From: Trifolium pratense
Lineage: Eukaryota > Streptophyta > Magnoliopsida > Fabales > Fabaceae
Direction: 5' to 3'
Assembly: GCF_020283565.1 (NCBI RefSeq)
Contig: NC_060063.1
Location: forward strand, 7,090,563 to 7,154,562
Length of the DNA: 64,000 nt
The notes under the pieces are model-generated. The model was given only the letters and a program-made list of their open reading frames with translations. It had not been told where the DNA came from and searched no databases. How positions within the stretch are numbered: the first letter of the stretch is position 1; the number at the start of each line of letters is the position of its first letter. This document shows positions 21,191-31,313 of the stretch, in pieces. Position numbers and translations under genes: made by a program.

Positions 21191-22019
21191 CGTTAATTCC
21201 TAAACGAAATTAATTACTGTTCTGGTAAAGAATAAAGGCGGTTTATATTATTATTATTCAACAATGTGCTTGATACAATTTGGACCGAAAAGAATCCATC
21301 ATCTTTACGGAAATAATGCAATGCTATTTATAGATAGAGTTTTTCTCCTTACCTTGCTCCTCGTCCACGTTTTCTGCTTTTAACCGCCGCCACTAGCTCC
21401 TCCACCGTGAGTTCGTGGGTTAATGGCGACTTCTTCTTCTCATCATGTGATCGTGGAGGATAGTGGAGGTGAGGTGAGTGTTTCTTTTCTAGTTCGTGTT
21501 ATCATGGGGGTAACAAAGTGGTATCCTCCCTCTGATATTGTCATCGTGGAGAAGATGAAATCTTTCCTTCCGTTTGTCCTATTCAAATTCTTCTCGGGGT
21601 TGCACTTAGTGGGTCGAATATTATTGGGCCTAAGCAAACATTAATAATTAGTTTGTTATAAATTTATTATTCGACGATAAACTGATACGATGCACTTGTC
21701 AGGGGTCAGTCAGGAATCTGACACTAATTAAAGTCAAATATCTCATTAATAATTGTAACTCTACTGTACTATGCAAAATGTCAGAGAGGAATACTTGCAC
21801 TTAGGAAAGACTAAGCCCACCAGAAGTTTCACCATAGCAATGAAATAATTTCATAAGGTTTTCAAGAGAGAACTTGATACCTTTAAAAAAAAAATCATAA
21901 TATCATATGCATAAAAGGAGTATGAGTTTTTTTAGTGATATGTTGAGGTAGATCCAAAATTTGTTCCTAAATATTGGAGAGAGTTAAGAAGGTTTTGGCA
22001 TATTTTGGACATCAGAGAG
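21191..22019. other. Intergenic DNA, no supported gene
   Basis: A plus-strand frame of 73 codons at 21423-21644 opens in a stretch that is less AT-rich, but I recognise no domain and the opposite strand is also open, so coding is unproven. The rest is AT-rich. Confidence 0.3.
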
Positions 22020-22870
22020 TACAACGAGGGGGGACCAAACCAAACCCGCAAACAACATTAACATATTCTAAAAAATGGGAGGCCGAGCCTATTTCTATCA
22101 AGATCCTCTCTAATGATGATAGGAGAAATATTCCACCAAGCATAATCGTTCAAAGCAAGACTAAAAGAGGCAAGTTTATCAGCACAGTGGTTCCCTTCCC
22201 TGTAAATATGAGAGATACAAAAACTCATATTTTTTATCTTTGTGATGCAATTCAGCCAACGATTCTTCAACTGCCAAGGAATTACATGAGGAGATTTGAA
22301 GGCTAAAACAACTAACTTAGAATCACATTCTAACCAAAGCTGCTTCCAATTTTTCTCAAAAGCACATTCAATAGCTATAATAATTCCCATTATTTCAGCA
22401 AATAAAGCATTAGCTATTCCAAAAATTTTTGCAAAACAACCTAGAAACTCACCCTTGTAATTTCGAAAAACTCCAGCACAAGCGGCTGGCCCGGATTTCC
22501 CATTGAAGTTTCATCAGTATTGCATTTGTACCATCCATTCAGTGGAGGAGACCACAAAACTTCAACAATTTTAGCAGGTCTAGATTGATGAATTTCAATC
22601 TTAAAGAACTTCAAAATTTCAAAATCAGTAATAGAAGAACCAGCAGTCAATCTAGTGCAATTACCAACTAATGAAACATTGGCAATTATCAAAGAGGTAA
22701 TTGAATTGAAATTTGGCTTGATATTTTTGAATCTCAAATTGTTTCTACTAAGCCAAATGGAGTTCAATATATAAATAACAACAGCAGTAATTGTGATTTT
22801 GCATTGAGGGTTCCAATTACCACTTGTGACCTGCCATAGGGTTCCAATAACAAGAAGAATTATACAAGGA
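22020..22870 (-). pseudogene. LINE RNase H domain relic
   Basis: The minus-strand frames read, in order: a linker with SGNWNPQCKITITAVVIY and NSIWLSRNNLRF, a CNTDETSMGNPG start of the RNase H fold (usual CNTDGAsxGNPG), then after a frameshift near 22480 the FRNYKGEFLGCFA and LWLECDSKLVVLAF strands, ISHIYREGNHCADKLASF and a C-terminal NRLGLPFFR. These are the landmarks of the plant RVT_3-type RNase H of L1 LINEs: D in NTD, D in ECDS and D in ADxLA are kept. The frameshift and the lack of an upstream RT show it is a truncated relic. It lies upstream, in coding direction, of the other LINE fragments, so it comes from a separate insertion. Confidence 0.75.
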
Positions 22871-22974
22871 AGAAAACAAAATTAGGATACCAATGGAATG
22901 ATGTTTGTACCAGAAACAATTTTTTCTCAGGAATTATTGTTCGCTTTAAATTTTGTAACCTATATAGCCTCTGT

Positions 22975-24113
22975 TTGGTTCTGCGTTGAGAACCCATTAA
23001 CGTGCGTCTATCCTTTTTAAACGTGATTTTCTAATATTTTAAGATGTTTGGCAGTTAGTTAAAAACGTGATTCTTCCGTTTAAAATCGATTCCAGTTGAA
23101 GCTGCTCCTTGTAGCTTTTGCGTAGGCTGAAATCACGTTTAGGGACGTCACATGATAGTTTCCTACTTTACCCTTTTCTTCCTTGCTGCGTTTTGCACTT
23201 ATCCAGAGGTTAGGGAAGAGAACAAGAATTGGGCAATTTCATTTTTTTAGATTAAAAAAGAGATACATCTGAAGGCCATTTTATTGAGTCGGTTTATTTT
23301 TTTATCAAATAATTAGTATATTTGACAATATTTTATTTAATAAAGTCACGTATATTCAACCCATTATGTACTCCGTCCGACTTTATTTATAAGCAAAAGT
23401 CAACAAAAAATTTTGGCCTTAAATATAAGTAAAAGTTACAAAAACCAAGTTTATTTAATGTTATTCTTCCAAAATTACCCTCATTAATTGTTCTACTTTT
23501 TAAAATGATTGTAGAGTGCCGATGCAAATTTAAGGTCATTTTAGTAATTATATATTTAAAATCAATTTTGATTCAAATTATCCAAACGACATAAACCGAA
23601 GAAAAAAAAAAATCACTTTTGAGATCAAGAACAATTTTCTTCGTCTTTACATCGGATTAATTTAGAGATACAATAGTCTTCTTCATCTTTATATGGGGAG
23701 ATCTGGAGAATTCTTTTTATATTTTTGATTAATGGTTACAGAGAATTCTTGTTTCTTTTTTAAATTGATTTTAATTAATTAGATAAACTCAAAGTGGTTG
23801 TCACATTTAATCAAGTTTAAAATTGATAGTCTTTATATTAATTAGATAAACTCAAAGTGGTTGTCACATTTTAAATTGATAGTCTTTATATTTATCTTGA
23901 TATTGTATATTATACCTTTTTGGTAATTTCCAAGTTTAAAGACAATTTTAATTTCAAATTACCAAACAACATTAAAAGTTGAGAATCACTTTTAGATAAT
24001 GTATCCAAACATAAATCAATTCTGACCAACTCACTTTTAATTAAAATCAATTCTATCAAACTCAATTCTACCAAACTCAATTTTAGCCGCCGCTAAACCA
24101 AACACACACATAG
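22975..24113. mobile_element. TIR element with GTTTGGTT ends (about 1.1 kb)
   Basis: The left end CCTCTGTTTGGTTCTGCG and right end CGCTAAACCAAACACACA are partly inverted, and subterminal words such as AAAATCAATTCT and ACGTGATTTT recur inverted. Inside are a Stowaway-like piece near 23370 (TACTCCGTCCGACTTTATTT) and a tandem duplication of about 60 bp (23774-23893, ATTAGATAAACTCAAAGTGG repeated). No coding sequence. Boundaries are approximate. Confidence 0.4.
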
Positions 24114-24980
24114 ATGTCATCTTTTTCAAATTCCAATGTAATTTACAAAATTTCTAAATTTGCCACTAATATTAAATCATCCAACTTGATATCTTAAGAA
24201 TTTCTTATATATATCTTACAAATAATTGCGTTTTGTTTATTAAATAGGTTTTTTAAATAATTCTATTGACTAATTTTAATGAATTTTCAATGTAATTGAC
24301 AATTTATTTTTCCCTATTATTTAAGTTTCAACTTAAAATCAAGAAATTAAGCCTACGACTTAAATAAAAGAGTATGCATAAAAGAATATGAGTTTTGAAC
24401 AAGCAATCTTAGAGACAGAGGAAATTTTTTTCCAACATTAATAAGGAAGGTTATGGCTCTGTTAAGGACATCCTCTACATTATTAAGGAAGGTTATGGCT
24501 CTGGCTGAATATTTTGTCTACCGTAAACATTACACTTTAATCGTAAACATGACACTTTAATCATTTATGATGATCTATCCAAATAAGCACAAATTTATCA
24601 GCAAATGTCTCTTACTCACGTACACTTGACATATCTCACAAATATCTTCCTCAAGTGTTAGTCCATTTGTTCATCGGAGCATGCTCCCCCTCAACTTGTA
24701 TGACTTGATCATGGAATCGATAAAGATTTCGGCCGCCCTTAACTTGTTGAGGTTTATCACATTAATAGAATGGGATAAAAAAAAGGGTACTACAATTTAT
24801 TTTAAAAATTGTCACTAGGTCATAAATGCAGAATGATTAGAATTATACAACAAGTTCTTTCACTCATTTATCTACCAAACATTATTCTTGAACCCACAAT
24901 CAAGGAAGAATATAAAAGTGGTAATACAAGAAATTACATTGCATAATTGTATAACACAATCACAGAGTTCCTAATTATTT
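24114..24980. other. 3' flank of the 24981 gene, no further gene seen
   Basis: AT-rich. Contains a short direct duplication (TTAAGGAAGGTTATGGCTCTG-like, near 24440-24460 and 24480-24500) and a CTCCCCCTCAACTTGTATGA patch near 24685 reminiscent of copia 3' regions but unassigned. Confidence 0.35.
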
Positions 24981-25708
24981 TTAAGAGCTCTTCAATTCTA
25001 CATCTTTGTTTGTTTGCCTCAAATTTCTCCATAGATATCTTCCACTAGCCATGTCAACAAAAACCCAAAATCCATTTTGAATCATCTGAAAAACCAATCA
25101 ACATTATGGTTAGTTCAAAACAAAAACACAACCAAACACACAAAAAAGAAACCTAAATTGAAAATAAAAAACCCAATCAAGAAAAAGAAAGATAAAAACA
25201 TAACATCATATAAAAACACAAAATCAAAAAGAAACCCTCCAACATTTAACATAAAAACATCATTTAAATAGCGCGGCTTATTGTCTGTTTGTCTTTATAT
25301 TTATTAATGAATGGAAACCCTTGATCATTAAAACACAAAACACAAAGAACAAGCAAATCCCAAAATTTAACATTAAAACATAATCTAAAAACAAAAAACA
25401 CATTAATCTAAAAATGAAAAAGATTAAAAAAAAAATCCAGGATTTGAATTCTTTTGTATCAATCACAAATTTAAACATTGCTTAAAAAAGGAAATTGTAA
25501 AAAATTATGGGCCATCTAGAAAGAAAAAAAAAATTGAAGGGTATACCTTTTTGAAATCAAAATCTGCCTTCTTGAAAGATGATTTTTCTTCCTTAATTGA
25601 ATCATCAGAATCCAAATCAATCTTTGGTGAAGAACTAACCGTTCTCCATGCAAAGTAACCAGCCAGAAGAGCAGAGAAAAACACCAAGATAAACCTTAAA
25701 GGACACAT
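24981..25708 (-). CDS. Small single-pass membrane protein, two exons (annotated elsewhere as methyltransferase-related)
   Basis: Exon 1 is 25708-25547 (54 codons) and exon 2 is 25085-24981 (34 codons plus TAA). The 461 bp intron (25546-25086) starts GTATAC and ends TTTTTCAG, phase 0, giving an 88-residue protein. It begins MCPLRFILVFFSALLAGYFA, one membrane segment at about residues 5-21; the middle is charged (DLDSDDSIKEEKSS); exon 2 encodes the strongly conserved end NGFWVFVDMASGRYLWRNL. Both landmarks fit a small plant family usually labelled methyltransferase-related, although at this length no methyltransferase fold is possible, so that label is probably historical. The codon at residue 1 is preferred because upstream in-frame residues are not conserved-looking. 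No nearby gene suggests a pathway. Confidence 0.85.
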
Positions 25709-26321
25709 CTTTCTCAAAAACAACAACAAAAACTGAAGTCAAAGGTATGGTTTTTATGCGATTGAAGATGAAACAAGAAAAAATAATGACAACCCACGAA
25801 TTAAAAAGTGTACGAGAATGTTGGGTTGGATTGGTTTTTGATTTTTGATTTTTTTTTACAAAGAGAAGAAAGGTGTATAAGAAAGAAAAAAAACAGAAAC
25901 CAGAATGAGTAAACGCGCGTTGAGTTGTTCTTGTTCCTTGTTTGGAAAAAAAAGCCAAAATTCTCAACAACCGTGGTTATGACATATTAGATTAATTGGT
26001 TTTGATGATGAGATTTGAAGATTTTTGTTTACAATGTCAAAAGGTTGTTTTCACGGGGCAATTAATTGAAGATTAATTGCATATTGAGTCAGCATTTGTG
26101 GCTTGTTTTCACGATAAAGGTTGTTATTATTAGTGACTATAATTAAAAATATTCTTCTACCAAAAAAAAAAAAATTCTACAATTTATTTTCTTTTAGGTT
26201 TATAATGATAAAATTGAATAACAGACAATTAATGGGTGGTTTAAGTAAGTGTCAGAACTGGGTTTTTTTCCTCTCTTATACGAAAAAAAAAATAAGTAAG
26301 TGTCAAATTGATCCTCGATCC
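25709..26321 (-). other. 5' region of the 24981-25708 gene
   Basis: Contains the presumed leader and promoter. A pyrimidine-rich stretch on the minus strand (TTTTTTTCTTTCTTATACACC, 25872-25892) is a plausible initiator region, but no convincing TATA box was seen. Open frames on the minus strand through 25635-25970 overlap this leader and are not considered genes. Confidence 0.4.
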
Positions 26322-27103
26322 TCTGTAATCAGTGTTTTAAAAATCGGACCGGATATCGAACCGGTGAAGGTACTGGTTCATTGGTTGAACCACCAGATCA
26401 CTGGTCGAATTGTATGATAAACCGGATTAAATCGATGGAATGAACCGGTATCTATAATAAAACTATATAGTTTTCCTTATATTTGTTAATAAAGTACTCC
26501 TCTTAAATGTACCAAAAAAAAAATCTCTCTTAATGTTTTTTCCTTTTATCTTTAACAATAATAAAGGGAAAACATTTTTTTTGATGTAGCCTTTTTTTAT
26601 TCCAAATATACCCTTTTCAGTTTTTTTGTATTTTATTTAAAATTTAACTTCCTTTCAACTTACTATTTCATTGGTAGTTTTTTTTCATATCTTTAACCCT
26701 TTCATTGTATATCTTCAACACAAACTTCAAAATAACTGATACATTATCAATTATGTTTCTCTTCATATCTTTTCCACGTTTCTCTAAAATCTATTTTGCT
26801 TCACAACGAGGGTACATGCATTGCAATGTATAGGCACTTGGTACGTGCTCTTTTATTTTCCTTTCTTTTCATCGAAAAAAATTTAATTAACTTCTTTGTC
26901 AAAGGAAACCATAAAATTTCACTTACTTGCAAGCAATCATTTTTATTTCAAAGTTTTTCTTTTTCCTTTTGTTTGGATGTCATGTCATTGTGTATGCGTT
27001 TAACATTTCCTTTAATTGTTATGTAGGCATATTCTATGGACATGTTTCAAATCAAAGATAAAGATCGAAGTAAAGAACTATGTTAAATTTGTTATTTCTT
27101 TTA

Positions 27104-27508
27104 GGCTTTGTCTAACATGCATCACTTAATCAAGTGGTGTATGGTGCACAAGTCTTCGATATTTTTATAACGAATACGAATTTTACAAAATTCACCGTTG
27201 GATGGAAAATTTATAACGTTTAGATCATCCATAAATTTTTTAAAATTTTTTTGAAAATCATTTGATATGTTATTGAGACTCATCAAAATTAACGGTTTAT
27301 GGATTTTTATTGAATACCGTTAATCTTAATGGGTCTCAATAACATATCAAATGATTTTCAATTTTTTTTTAAAAAAATTATGGATGATCTATACGATATA
27401 AACTTTCAATCCAACGGTGGATTTTGTAAAATTCGTATTCATTATAGTGTTTTCGATGACTTGTGCATGGTGCACAATTTGATAGACTTATGCACATTAG
27501 ACTTTGCC
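27104..27508. mobile_element. MULE-MITE with ATAACGAATACG arms, complete copy
   Basis: The 405 bp element starts GGCTTTGTCTAACATGCA and ends TGCACATTAGACTTTGCC, flanked by a perfect 9 bp duplication TTTCTTTTA (27095-27103 and 27509-27517). Nested arms pair through GGTGCACAAGTCTTCGAT, ATAACGAATACGAATTTTAC and AATTAACGG, making almost the whole element one foldback. It defines the family ends for the copies at 7846 and 17616. The 121-codon frame at 27329-27694 crosses its right arm and is not a gene. Confidence 0.88.
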
Positions 27509-28307
27509 TTTCTTTTAACTATTTATGTGAATTTGTTCATGGTGCACTTATGTGACTTTGTTTTGTTAACTTCTTCTTCTTTCTTTTTTTTGACAGAATT
27601 TCTAGAAGAAAACTTAATAAACATGGATATGGTTATCCTCCTCCAAACTAACTCTCATGCATTGCTAATTTGCCAAAAGAAATTGACTGAATAAAATAGC
27701 ATGTAACCGTATCAAAAGAAATTGCTTTGTTACTTTTTTGATTGATATGTTTCATTGATTTTGCATTTTTTCTATGTTATTCTTCTATGCATATTCACTT
27801 CAATTTCATTGTTTTTGCATTTTTTATTTCTTTGCAATTTTTGTTCAAATGCTTTGAAGAATATTTATAGGTAAAAATTTATTCAAATTGTTTTTTTTTT
27901 TACCAAAAGTTTATTCATAGAATACATGGACACGCACTATATCATCTATTCATCTCTATCTTTCCCAAAACTTTATTCAAAATGTTTCTTTTACCAAAAA
28001 TTTATTTTGAGAGAAAAGTCAGAAAAAGAAAGAAATAAGATGATGAGAGTGTGAAATTAATGGAAAATTAGAGCAGTCTTTGCTTGCTACCGGAGAATCC
28101 CAACCCAATTTGCTATTGAGTTTTAACATTTACCTTTACCATCAAGTGTGGATGAATGTGTTACTTTGCACAAGATCTTTGATAACAAAAATTGATGATA
28201 CAAAAGGTTACTACACACGTACCGAAAGGGATGTACACACCCTTTACTACAATATAACTCATTGAAAGATCCCCCTTAATTGAAAAGGAAATTGTATATT
28301 CATAGTA

Positions 28308-28464
28308 GAGAGGAGATCCTCTCATGTCCAAATTCCCTCATATTGGATCTCAGCCTTCCATTTCTTTTTTGTTGTTTACTGTTCATTCAAATAAAAAAAA
28401 TGGATGGTGGAGGATTAAACTGCACTCCCTGCAGTCCAATTTGGACATGAGAGGATCTGCTCTC
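28308..28464. mobile_element. MITE (157 bp), 10 bp target duplication
   Basis: Ends GAGAGGAGATCCTCTCATG and CATGAGAGGATCTGCTCTC are inverted over about 30 bp, reading on through TCCAAATT. Flanked by the 10 bp repeat ATTCATAGTA (28298-28307 and 28465-28474). The size of the duplication fits a Mutator-like element. No ORF. Confidence 0.85.
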
Positions 28465-28829
28465 ATTCATAGTAAACACCAAGTATGTGTTTCTCTTATT
28501 TATTTTTCATCAAAACAAATTCAATTAAATTTGTCAAAGAAAAGTTTAAAATTCTAATATTTTGCAAGCAATAAAGTATGAACCACTTAATTTTTGTACT
28601 TATTTTTTATTTTTGTCAAGAAACCACTCGATTTCTTAAGGCATATTACATTATTGTGAACATCGACTAATTGATTAAATCATATTCTTTCTTGCCTTTT
28701 TTTAAATAAAAAAAATTATTTTTGTATAGATGTCATTAATTTGTGTTTACATTTATCATTCCTTCAATTTTTGTTAACATCTTCTCTAAATATGGTTCAA
28801 TGGAACGTGGCCGTTTGACCACTAGTTTC

Positions 28830-28908
<79 letters not shown>

Positions 28909-28909
28909 G
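28830..28909. repeat. (AAT)n microsatellite, about 26 units
   Basis: Uninterrupted ATA/AAT triplets for about 80 bp. The tract gives open frames on both strands (poly-Asn, poly-Leu) that are artefacts. Its length makes it likely to vary between individuals. Confidence 0.95.
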
Positions 28910-29153
28910 AGTTCTCATCTCTTAATATATATGTATACGGGCTTTGCTTGAAAACTAATATATGGGCTTAAAAAAGTAACAACCCAAGGTCAATGCCCAT
29001 ATCTTAAAATAAGATCACCAATTGAAACAAACAACCCTATTATTTTGTTGTCAGCCGCACCTCTTCTTCTTCATCTACTTCAAAATTTTCTCACTTCTCC
29101 CTTCTTTGTTGCTACTTCTTCTATTCCCACAAACATACATCATTATAATATGA

Positions 29154-29493
29154 CTTAACTACACATTTGGTCCCTTACGTTTATTTTAGGTTTCAATTTG
29201 ATCCCTTACGTTTAAAAAGTATCAATTTGATCCCTTACGTTTATTTTAGGTTTCAAGTTAGTCCTTTCTGTTAGTTTTGTCACTAACACCGTTTGAACAG
29301 TACACGTGTCAGCGTGTCCAAGTGTCACGTGTCAGTCCACGTATGCAAATTGACTGCCACATGTGACAAAATTGATGGAAAGGACTAACTTGAAACCTAA
29401 AATAAACGTAAGGGACCAAATTGACACTTTTTAAACGTAAGGGACCAAATTGAAACCTAAAATAAACGTAAGGAACCAAATGTTTCTATTTAA
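29154..29493. mobile_element. Long-TIR MITE with GGTCCCTTACGTTTA words, copy 1
   Basis: The left half carries three repeats of TTGATCCCTTACGTTTATTT-type sequence; the right half carries the inverse (AATAAACGTAAGGGACCAAAT) three times. The loop contains ACACGTGTCAGCGTGTCC. The right outermost end has decayed. A fuller copy is at 30016-30348. It lies within the hAT-type element ending at 29744. Confidence 0.75.
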
Positions 29494-29752
29494 TCTCTTC
29501 TAAATCTATGTTACAGTTCCTGCTTCTACTGTTTTCGTTTCCAGTATTTTATTTCTGATTTTTTTTTAATTTAAATCATGCATTTAGACCGGCTGGTTTT
29601 TTCAAAACCGCTGCTGGTTTTTTGGTTTTGACCGGTTTTTGACCGGTTCGATTGCATGTCTGGTTCATCAGCGAACCAACTCGGATACCCCTCCGGTTCA
29701 CGGTCGAACCGGTCGGACCGTCCGGTCTGGTTTTTAAAACACTGTCTGTAAT

Positions 29753-29850
29753 AACGATTGGAAGAAAACTGAAATCACTTAATGTAAGAACTGACCCTCG
29801 AATTAAATAGACGGTCAGTGGACTGGATACTAGCGGTGAAAAAAAAATTT
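29753..29850 (+). mobile_element. SINE family B, 3' fragment
   Basis: AACGATTGGAAGAAAACTGA, then AACTGACCCTCGAATTAAAT and a GGTGAAAAAAAAA tail match the second half of the family B copies at 1481 and 14288. The hAT element ends immediately before it, so the hAT element may have landed inside this SINE; the 5' half upstream of 26322 is too diverged to be sure. Confidence 0.5.
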
Positions 29851-30015
29851 GCTCCTGTGTATAGATAAAATTATATTGAGAGAAAATAATTCATCTTGTA
29901 TCCTTTATCGATAAATATTACTAATCGTTAACGGTGATAAAACATTTGTATCTATATAATGGTAAAAAAAAAATAAGAAAAAAAAATACACAAATGGTGT
30001 AAATAATTTTTTTTT

Positions 30016-30348
30016 CTTAACTACACATTTGGCCCCTTACGTTTACTTTAGGTTTCAATTTGATCGTTTAAAAAATATCAATTTGGTCTCTTGCGTTTAT
30101 TATAGATTTCAAGTTAGTCATTTCGGTTAATTTTGCCACTAACACCGTTTGAACAGTACACGTGTCAGTGTGTACAAGTGCCACATGTCAGTCCACATAT
30201 GCAAATTGGCTGCCACATGTGACAAAATTGACGGAAATGACTAACTTGAAACCTAAAATAAACGTAAGAGACAAAATTGATATTTTTTAAACGTAATGGA
30301 TCAAATTAAAACCTAAAATAAATGTAAGGGACGAAATGTGCGGTTAAG
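30016..30348. mobile_element. Long-TIR MITE with GGTCCCTTACGTTTA words, copy 2
   Basis: Starts CTTAACTACACATTTGGC and ends GAAATGTGCGGTTAAG, inverted with few mismatches. The interior is collinear with 29154-29493. T-rich tracts border both sides, hiding any target duplication. Confidence 0.8.
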
Positions 30349-30399
30349 TTTTTTTTTTTTTTTTTTTTACATATCTAAATAATTGGACTTTGGCCTCAA

Positions 30400-30989
30400 A
30401 TTGAAGGAATATTTAAATCAACGAACGGGTTTGTTTCTTTCTTTTTCCATTTATTAGAGTTGCTATCACAAGATGAAGTTATATTGTTTGTAGTTGCCCT
30501 TTGGAGTATATGGAAGAGACGGAATAAAAAAAAATGGGAGAACATTGATGCACATCTAGCGTTATCTTTCCAATTGGCAAGAGATGTTATACACAATTTG
30601 CAAACAGTCTGTAATGCTCGAACAGCAGCAAACTAGAGCGAATTTTGGACACGAAAGGTGGATACCACCGAAGCAAGGAACATACAAGTGTAACGTTGAT
30701 GAAGCAATATTTAAGGAGTAAAACTGTTTTGAAGCAAGTATGTGCATACGAGATCATAGAGGAAATTTCATTCGTGCTCAAACGATGTGGACTTATGGGA
30801 ATCCTCTACCACACGAAGCTGAGGCGCGGAGCTTGAAAGCGGCAATATCTTGGTTACGTGACTTGGGTTTTTCTATTATTGCCATAGAACTAGATCGCAA
30901 GCTAGTGGTTGATGGCATTACGACAAATTTAATTTCCGAACCAAATTTGGCGCTATGTTACATGCCTATAAAGCTTTGTTATTATTATT
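30400..30989 (+). pseudogene. LINE RNase H domain relic interrupted by the outer copia element
   Basis: The plus-strand frames give VALWSIWKRRNKKKWEN, then after stops and a shift WIPPKQGTYKCNVDEAIF, RDHRGNFIRAQT, HEAEARSLKAAISWLRDLGF and IAIELDRKLVVDGI. This is the order of an L1-type RNase H (WxxPxxGxxKCNVDGA, F RDxxG, EAEAxAL, ExDxxxVV). The D of NVD and of ELD are kept; GA became EA. The domain is cut at 30989 where the copia LTR begins; TTATT at 30985-30989 is the likely target site. The rest of the LINE must lie beyond the right window edge. Confidence 0.7.
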
Positions 30990-31313
30990 TGTTGGAACAA
31001 TTTTGAGAGAGATGAATTTTGGAGTGAAGAAGAGAATAAGGGAAAAGGTAGAAATTGCATTCATCCACAAAGGGGCAAAGATAGTTATATACAAATTCTA
31101 ATCATAATTGCATTAACTACCTAGGACTAAAACAAACTAACTACCCTGTAACTGACTTTAACTATCAGAACTGAAAAACAAAAACTGCTAAGCTCTCTCA
31201 GCCAGCATCTTCTCACTGAGCTAGTAATGCTGCAACTTCAAAATTCCAACTCAGTCACTTAACTTCTACTTTAAGCATGCTAAAACACCTTAAAACATGT
31301 ATTACTTTCATCA
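30990..31313 (-). repeat. 3' LTR of the outer copia element
   Basis: 324 bp, TG...CA on both strands. On the minus strand it begins TGATGAAAGTAATACATG and ends TTGTTCCAACA. A TATA-like TTTGTATATAACTATC lies in the middle (near 31083-31098). It is followed inside the element by the polypurine tract at 31314-31321. Confidence 0.9.

Larger units (their letters stand above)
26330..29744. mobile_element. Large hAT-type element (3415 bp), perfect 8 bp target duplication
   Basis: Starts CAGTGTTTTAAAAATCGGAC and ends GTCTGGTTTTTAAAACACTG, flanked by TCTGTAAT on both sides (26322-26329 and 29745-29752). The same termini and the same interior motif (CAGCCGC followed by a CTTCTTC-rich stretch, near 29053) occur in the 900 bp element at 19830, so the extra length is mainly other insertions: the MULE-MITE at 27104, a MITE at 28308, the (AAT)n tract and the TIR repeat at 29154. 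No transposase frame is present; plus-strand frames up to 121 codons lie over nested MITE sequence. Confidence 0.85.

Noticed and set aside
21423..21644. 73-codon ORF in a GC-richer patch
   Set aside because: The opposite strand is equally open, no domain or conserved motif, and no splice or promoter signals that I can support.
27329..27694. 121-codon plus-strand ORF
   Set aside because: Its first half is the right arm of the MULE-type MITE at 27104-27508 and the rest is AT-rich low-complexity sequence.
28736..28925. Poly-Leu and poly-Asn ORFs
   Set aside because: Produced entirely by the (AAT)n microsatellite read on either strand.
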